A stretch of 10,183 nt of DNA from Oscillospiraceae bacterium (GTDB lineage: Bacteria; Bacillota; Clostridia; Oscillospirales; Oscillospiraceae), in the NCBI GenBank assembly GCA_016287555.1, contig JAEFAK010000054.1:1-10183 (forward strand). The letters run 5' to 3'. The position numbers were made by a program, and so were the translations under genes. The notes under the pieces are model-generated. The model saw nothing but the letters and a program-made list of their open reading frames with translations. It had not been told where the DNA came from and made no database searches. Positions 6,418 to 10,183 of this stretch are shown here, in pieces (positions within the stretch are counted from its first letter, which is position 1; every line of letters starts with the position of its first letter).

Positions 6418-6651
6418 ATGGAAAGAGCGTATCTGAGCGAGCTCGGCTTCGCTTCGAGAAACGAGGCTCTCGGTTTCCTGAAAAAGCTCTGGCGTCGGGA
6501 AAAGACGGCCTGCCCGATCTGCGGGAATGAGCTTGAAATGCTTCACGGGAAAGCAAAGAAGAGCGATTGCGACTGGCAGTGCAGAAGCTGCGATAAAGCA
6601 TTCAGAACGATAAACCTGCTCGATGAAATAAATGAGCGGATGCCCGAATGA
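6418..6651 (+). CDS. Small zinc-ribbon protein, unknown function
   Basis: This 77-residue protein has an N-terminal helical part (residues 1-30) and a zinc ribbon made of CPIC (C32, C35) and CRSC (C55, C58), with an extra Cys at 51. Between the knuckles is a basic stretch, HGKAKKSDCDW, and the tail is an amphipathic helix (INLLDEINERM). Four Cys in two CxxC knuckles is the usual zinc-binding arrangement, and basic residues beside it could contact nucleic acid or a partner protein. The ATG at 6418 is 15 bases after the DUF4037 stop, with GAGG at 6407-6410. No terminator separates it from the operon, so it is probably the fourth gene. By hand count it is about 52% GC, visibly lower than its neighbours, with more AAA and GAA codons, which might mean a different origin. 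I do not recognise a named family. Confidence 0.8.
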   Translation: MERAYLSELGFASRNEALGFLKKLWRREKTACPICGNELEMLHGKAKKSDCDWQCRSCDKAFRTINLLDEINERMPE

Positions 6652-6683
6652 GCGTCCGCGAACAAAGACATTAAACCGGAACG

Positions 6684-6718
6684 AAAAAAGCGGGCCGCAG
6701 ATCTCTCTGCGGCCCGCT
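6684..6718 (-). terminator. Rho-independent terminator of the glycyl radical enzyme gene
   Basis: A perfect 13-bp stem (6689-6701 with 6706-6718) has a 4-base loop. Read on the minus strand it is followed by six T's (complement of 6684-6689), making it a strong terminator 14 bases after the enzyme's stop codon. On + it lacks a good T-tract but may still serve the zinc-ribbon operon. Confidence 0.9.
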
Positions 6719-6731
6719 CGCTTATTGGGGC

Positions 6732-9179
6732 TTACATCATGTGATCGTGACGTCTGATGAGGTCGTTCTGGCAATCCTTGCTCAGCTCGATGAAGTAGGC
6801 GGAATAGCCCGCGATGCGGACGATAAGGTCCTTATACTCCTCGGGGTTGGCCTGGGCCTTGCGCAGGACGTCGGCGGAGACGATGTTGTACTGTACCTCC
6901 ATGCCGCCGTTGTCGAAGTAGGTGCGGGTCATGTCGATGAGCTTGTCGACGCCCTCCTGATTGTTAACGGCGTTGGGGTGTATCTTCAGGTTGACGGCGA
7001 GACCGTCGATGAAATGCTTGTGGTTCCAGGTGACGCTGGACTCGAAGACGCCGGTCGGACCGTTCATGTCGCGGCCCTGAGCGGGGGAGCTCGCGTCGGC
7101 GATGGGCTCGCCGGTGAAGCGTCCGTCCGGGGTGGCCCAGGTGGTGTAGCCTTGGGTGACATGGTCGGAGGCGCCGTACATGCCGCACTTATAGACCTTG
7201 GAGCGCATGGAGTAGCACTCCTGGCAGGCCGCGTAGTAGCACTCGGTCATCCAGACCATCTCCATGTCGGCATAGGGATCGCCGTTGCCGTAGTGCGGGA
7301 CCTCGTTGATTATCTGCTGGCGCAGCGGCTCGTAGCCCTCCCAGTTGGCCATGACGGCGTCGTAGAGCTCGCGGGTCGTGCAGAGCTTCTTGTCGAAGCA
7401 CATGTACTTGATGGTGGTCAGGCAGTCGGCTATCGTGGCGAGGCCGGTCGCCGTGCCGCCGTAGGAGTTGTAGCGGCAGCCGCCCCAGGAGGCGTCCATG
7501 CCCTTCTCCATGCAGTCGGCCATGCTCAGGGAGAGGACGTTCTCGGTGTTCCAGAACTGCTGGAGGTATTCGGTGTAGTTGTCGACGCTGACCTGCAGCT
7601 TTATGAGGTAGAACACGAGCTTTCTCATCGCTTCGCGTACCTCTTCTATGGAGTTCATCTCATAGAGGAAGCCGGTGTGGACGGAGCACTGCTCGCCGTT
7701 GAACGGGTTCTTGCCGTCGTTGATGGCCATGTTGAAGACCGTGCCGTAGTTCAGGCTGGAATAGGGCGGAGTGTTGCCGTTGGCGGCGGGGTACTCCATG
7801 CCGGGGCCGACTATCTCCTGGCAGCCCATGATGCCGTAGTCGCGCGCGTCCTCGAGCGAATAGCCTATCTCCTGGATAAGGGCCGGGATGATGACGTCGT
7901 CGTTCTGGAACAGGGGCAGGCCGCCGACTATCTTCGTCGTCTCGATGGCGAGCTCCCAGATGTCCTTCGGGGTGTCCTTGTCGATGCGCAGGGAGATCGT
8001 GGGATCGTGGATCTTGAGGCGGGCGATGGACTGGAGGACCATGTAGCTGATCTCGTTGGTCGCGTCGTTGCCCTGCCTGTCGACGCCGCCTATGTTGGTG
8101 TGCATATAGGTGTTGGCGCCTATCATCTCGAACATGTACTGGGAAGCGCCCTGCCAGGTGTTGTTGATCTTCAGGAAGAACGCGTCGACGATCTCCTGAG
8201 CCTCGTCCAGAGTGAGGGTGCCCTTTTCCATGTCGGACTTGAACTGCTTGTAGGTATACTGGTCGAAGCGGCCCATGGAGATGGCGCCCAGACCGTCGAG
8301 GCGGAGCAGGTACTGATACAGCAGCGCGGCCTCGGTCGCCTCCCAGAAGGTGCGGGCGGGGTTGACGCTGATCCAGTGCAGGCTCTCGCCGAATTTCTCG
8401 AGCTCGGCCTTTCTGGCGGGATCCTTCTCGGTCTTGGCCTTCTCGAAGCAGGCGTCGCCCGTCCTGCGGACGTAGGCGATGGCGGCGTCGGCGGCGATGA
8501 CGGCGGAGGAGTAGAACAGATAGCGCTTGACGTCGTCGCCCATGATGTTGCCGCGATGCTCGTCGAGCCAGTCCTGCGCCTGCTTTCTGATAGCGCCGTA
8601 GCCGACGTTGATGATCTTGTCGAAGCCGGCGATCAGGTGGCCGGGACGGCAGTTGACGAGGTGCTTGAGGAAGACGTTGTGCTTCGTCGCGCCGAGACGG
8701 CACAGCTCGTCGAGACCCTCGGGAGCCCAGCCGTCGCCGCAGCAGTTGGTGCTTCTGTGATCCCAGACCTCGCGGACGCTGAGGAGGTTCTCATAGTCCT
8801 CGACGGAGCAGCGCATGCGGAAATCGTCGGTATCGGGGTTGTGGTAGTAGCCGTCCTCGCCCATGTACCAGTCGCCGTTCTTGATTGCGTTGGGAACGAA
8901 GGAGAGGCCCGCGTTGGCTTCGGGGTATCCTATGTTGGAGGAGAAGTATCTTCCGAGGTTGCCCGGGAGAACGTCGAAATCCTCGACGCGCATCGTCATG
9001 TTCTCGGTCACGGCCTTGGTAAGGGTCGGACGCATGATGGCGGGGACGAGGTTCATGTGCTTTTTGAACTCTTCGGTGACTATCATCGCACGCTCGGAGT
9101 CGGCCTCGATGAGACGGTGGCGGATCCTTTCGCGCATTTCCTGGATGCGGGGGGTGATGGGTCTGAATTCAACGCTCAT
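6732..9179 (-). CDS. Glycyl radical enzyme (pyruvate formate-lyase / glycerol dehydratase-like family), substrate unknown
   Basis: The 815-residue protein is a full-length glycyl radical enzyme: a glycine radical, installed by a partner radical-SAM activase, passes to an active-site cysteine that starts substrate radical chemistry. The C-terminal glycyl radical motif is RIAGYSAYF with the radical Gly at 791. The thiyl-radical Cys is C453 in MGCQE; the following E455 matches the proton-shuttling Glu of GRE eliminases and decarboxylases. The single Cys argues against true pyruvate formate-lyase, which has two adjacent Cys there. Other family landmarks are the N-terminal RIQEMRERI, GHLIAGF around 180, and NIGGVDRQGND followed by a DPTISLR block before the active site. 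Gln454 replaces the usual Val, and the downstream loop (VGPGMEYPAANGN) differs from diol-dehydratase and choline-lyase loops I know. The ATG at 9179 has GAAAGGTG 8 bases upstream. No activase is adjacent, which is unusual. Confidence 0.95.
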   Translation of the reverse strand: MSVEFRPITPRIQEMRERIRHRLIEADSERAMIVTEEFKKHMNLVPAIMRPTLTKAVTENMTMRVEDFDVLPGNLGRYFSSNIGYPEANAGLSFVPNAIKNGDWYMGEDGYYHNPDTDDFRMRCSVEDYENLLSVREVWDHRSTNCCGDGWAPEGLDELCRLGATKHNVFLKHLVNCRPGHLIAGFDKIINVGYGAIRKQAQDWLDEHRGNIMGDDVKRYLFYSSAVIAADAAIAYVRRTGDACFEKAKTEKDPARKAELEKFGESLHWISVNPARTFWEATEAALLYQYLLRLDGLGAISMGRFDQYTYKQFKSDMEKGTLTLDEAQEIVDAFFLKINNTWQGASQYMFEMIGANTYMHTNIGGVDRQGNDATNEISYMVLQSIARLKIHDPTISLRIDKDTPKDIWELAIETTKIVGGLPLFQNDDVIIPALIQEIGYSLEDARDYGIMGCQEIVGPGMEYPAANGNTPPYSSLNYGTVFNMAINDGKNPFNGEQCSVHTGFLYEMNSIEEVREAMRKLVFYLIKLQVSVDNYTEYLQQFWNTENVLSLSMADCMEKGMDASWGGCRYNSYGGTATGLATIADCLTTIKYMCFDKKLCTTRELYDAVMANWEGYEPLRQQIINEVPHYGNGDPYADMEMVWMTECYYAACQECYSMRSKVYKCGMYGASDHVTQGYTTWATPDGRFTGEPIADASSPAQGRDMNGPTGVFESSVTWNHKHFIDGLAVNLKIHPNAVNNQEGVDKLIDMTRTYFDNGGMEVQYNIVSADVLRKAQANPEEYKDLIVRIAGYSAYFIELSKDCQNDLIRRHDHMM

Positions 9180-9217
9180 TTATTTCACACCTTTCAGCAA
9201 TATGTATACGGACTGAA

Positions 9218-9239
9218 GACAATACTCCATACTATTGTC
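9218..9239. promoter_or_regulatory. Operator-like inverted repeat at the glycyl radical enzyme transcription start
   Basis: GACAATA (9218-9224) and TATTGTC (9233-9239) form a perfect 7-bp inverted repeat with an 8-base spacer. It lies directly downstream of the predicted -10, across the expected transcription start, about 40 bases before the start codon. That position suits a repressor site or a leader hairpin; the cognate regulator is not in the window. Confidence 0.55.
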
Positions 9240-9240
9240 A

Positions 9241-9269
9241 ATAATACATTTTCGCGGGGTGAAAAACAA
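9241..9269 (-). promoter_or_regulatory. Predicted promoter of the glycyl radical enzyme gene
   Basis: On the minus strand, TTGTTT (9269-9264) is followed after 17 bases by TATTAT (9246-9241), which is one base from consensus. A perfect TTGACA also occurs at 9241-9236, but nothing like a -10 follows it at the right distance. Confidence 0.5.
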
Positions 9270-9326
9270 GAGGCAATCGCATAACTTAAGTGTAAATTTT
9301 TTTCATTTCGGGTCGAAAAGGGCGAT

Positions 9327-9355
9327 TTGAAAAACGGCGAAAAGTATGGTACAAT
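9327..9355 (+). promoter_or_regulatory. Extended -10 promoter of the acetyltransferase gene
   Basis: TTGAAA (9327-9332) and TACAAT (9350-9355) are 17 bases apart, and TGG directly before the -10 (9347-9349) provides the extended TGn element. The leader to the ATG at 9400 is about 38 bases and the promoter is divergent from the one at 9241-9269. Confidence 0.7.
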
Positions 9356-9399
9356 CAATAATCGACAGGCCAAAATGATCCGATACCCGGAGGAACGAT

Positions 9400-10183
9400 A
9401 TGATAAAGCCCATTAAAGAAGACGGGATAGACGCGGCCGCCGATCTGGCGTGGAGCACGCAGGAGACGCCCGAGACCGCCTCCTTCCCGCGTTTCCGCTC
9501 GAGAAACGCGCTGAAGGAAAAATTCCAGGATATGCTCAAAAAGCCCGAGGGAAGGCTCCTCGGCTGCTATGACGGGGCAGAACTCAGGGGAGTGCTCTGC
9601 CTTTTCGTCGATTCCGATTCGCGCTACTGCGAGGCCATCTGCGGCATATGCGCCGCGGGCGGAGATCCCGCGGTATACGACGAGATGAGCCGCCACGTCG
9701 CCTCCGCCTTCGCGGGCTACGAGGCCATCCTCGCCTACCCGGGCGAGAACAGAGCCGCCGCCGAGGCCGCCGCCGCTGCCGGGGCGGAGCCCTATGAAGC
9801 CAGCGTATCGATGCGCCTTGCCAAGGCGGACTTCAAGCAGGGCCAGTCCGGCGGCGTAAACAAGCTCGGCAAGGAGCGCTTTTCCGAGTATGCCGCCTTC
9901 CATGACGCGGCCTATCCGGATTATTACTGGAACGCGGCCCGCATCCGCGACGCCCGCGACAAATGGGACGTCAACGTCTTTATGGACGGCGGGAAGATAT
10001 GCGGCTCCGTCTTCACCTCGACATGGGACAAGAGCGAGGCGGAGATATTCGGCGTTGCCGTCGACGCGAAGCACAGGGGCCGCGGGCTGGAGGCGCGCCT
10101 TATCACGCGGGCCTGCTCGGAGGCCTTCCGCGCCGGGAAAAAGAGCGTGCTGTTCTTCATTGACGACGGCGATCCCGCGCTCA
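9400..10183 (+). CDS. GNAT family N-acetyltransferase, two-domain (3' end beyond the window)
   Basis: The frame opens at ATG 9400, with GGAGG at 9389-9393 spaced 6 bases, and stays open to the window end, giving about 261 visible residues. The C-terminal part holds the GNAT acetyl-CoA-binding motif: a beta strand FGVAVDAKH followed by RGRGLEARL, corresponding to the R/Q-x-x-G-x-G/A pyrophosphate loop. The 165-residue N-terminal section looks like a second, degenerate GNAT-like domain (for example GRLLGCYDGAELRGVLCLF, a typical GNAT beta hairpin) without a clear acetyl-CoA loop. Members of this clostridial type acetylate unknown amines, often small molecules. A strong extended -10 promoter precedes it. 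It is divergent from the glycyl radical enzyme, with 220 bases between the two start codons, and no functional link is evident. Confidence 0.87.
   Translation, partial: MIKPIKEDGIDAAADLAWSTQETPETASFPRFRSRNALKEKFQDMLKKPEGRLLGCYDGAELRGVLCLFVDSDSRYCEAICGICAAGGDPAVYDEMSRHVASAFAGYEAILAYPGENRAAAEAAAAAGAEPYEASVSMRLAKADFKQGQSGGVNKLGKERFSEYAAFHDAAYPDYYWNAARIRDARDKWDVNVFMDGGKICGSVFTSTWDKSEAEIFGVAVDAKHRGRGLEARLITRACSEAFRAGKKSVLFFIDDGDPAL

Noticed and set aside
5290..6774. A 494-codon open frame on the - strand across the DUF4037 gene and zinc-ribbon gene.
   Set aside because: It has Arg/Ala/Leu-rich sequence without motifs and runs through a strong terminator. The + strand genes have ribosome-binding sites and conserved motifs.
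6741..9284. An 847-codon open frame on the + strand, opposite the glycyl radical enzyme.
   Set aside because: Its translation is low-complexity Val/Gly/Ala/Asp/Leu text without any domain, and it mirrors codon positions of the real gene. In GC-rich DNA an antisense frame commonly lacks stops; the - strand frame has the full catalytic motifs.

Overview
This is a GC-rich window. Strong AGGAGG-type ribosome-binding sites, AT-rich sigma-A-like promoters and frequent ATA isoleucine codons in an otherwise GC-rich context suggest an anaerobic, Clostridia-like bacterium, possibly gut-associated. The taxonomic placement is inference. The firmest physiological clue is a complete glycyl radical enzyme, a class that oxygen destroys.

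Layout. (1) 2-1258, +: C-terminal part of a serine beta-lactamase-like hydrolase whose N-terminus lies before the window. It faces gene 2 across a bidirectional terminator. (2) 1319-1837 and 1975-2553, both -: a nitroreductase and a flavodoxin-fold quinone/azoreductase-like protein, a small flavin-redox pair. (3) 2825-3793, +: a 3-hydroxyacyl-CoA dehydrogenase-family protein, divergent from the redox pair, with its own promoter and terminator. (4) 3940-6651, +: a tight four-gene operon of DUF4125 protein, TPR protein, DUF4037 nucleotidyltransferase-like protein and a small zinc-ribbon protein. The genes overlap or nearly touch. (5) 6732-9179, -: an 815-residue glycyl radical enzyme with its own promoter, an operator-like inverted repeat and a strong terminator, but no activating enzyme in view. 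(6) 9400 to the end, +: a GNAT acetyltransferase cut off by the window edge.

How the genes work together. Only the four-gene operon makes a clear functional unit. It holds a predicted nucleotidyltransferase fold, a TPR scaffold, a conserved protein of unknown function and a zinc ribbon, all apparently translationally coupled; its biochemical role is unknown. It is the best candidate here for an undescribed system. The glycyl radical enzyme is the second: its active-site motif is Cys-Gln-Glu rather than the common Cys-Val-Glu, its substrate is unknown, and it must be activated by an enzyme encoded elsewhere. The remaining genes are ordinary stand-alone metabolic genes. No RNA genes, CRISPR arrays, insertion sequences or phage genes were seen, and no gene-free stretch exceeds 300 bases.
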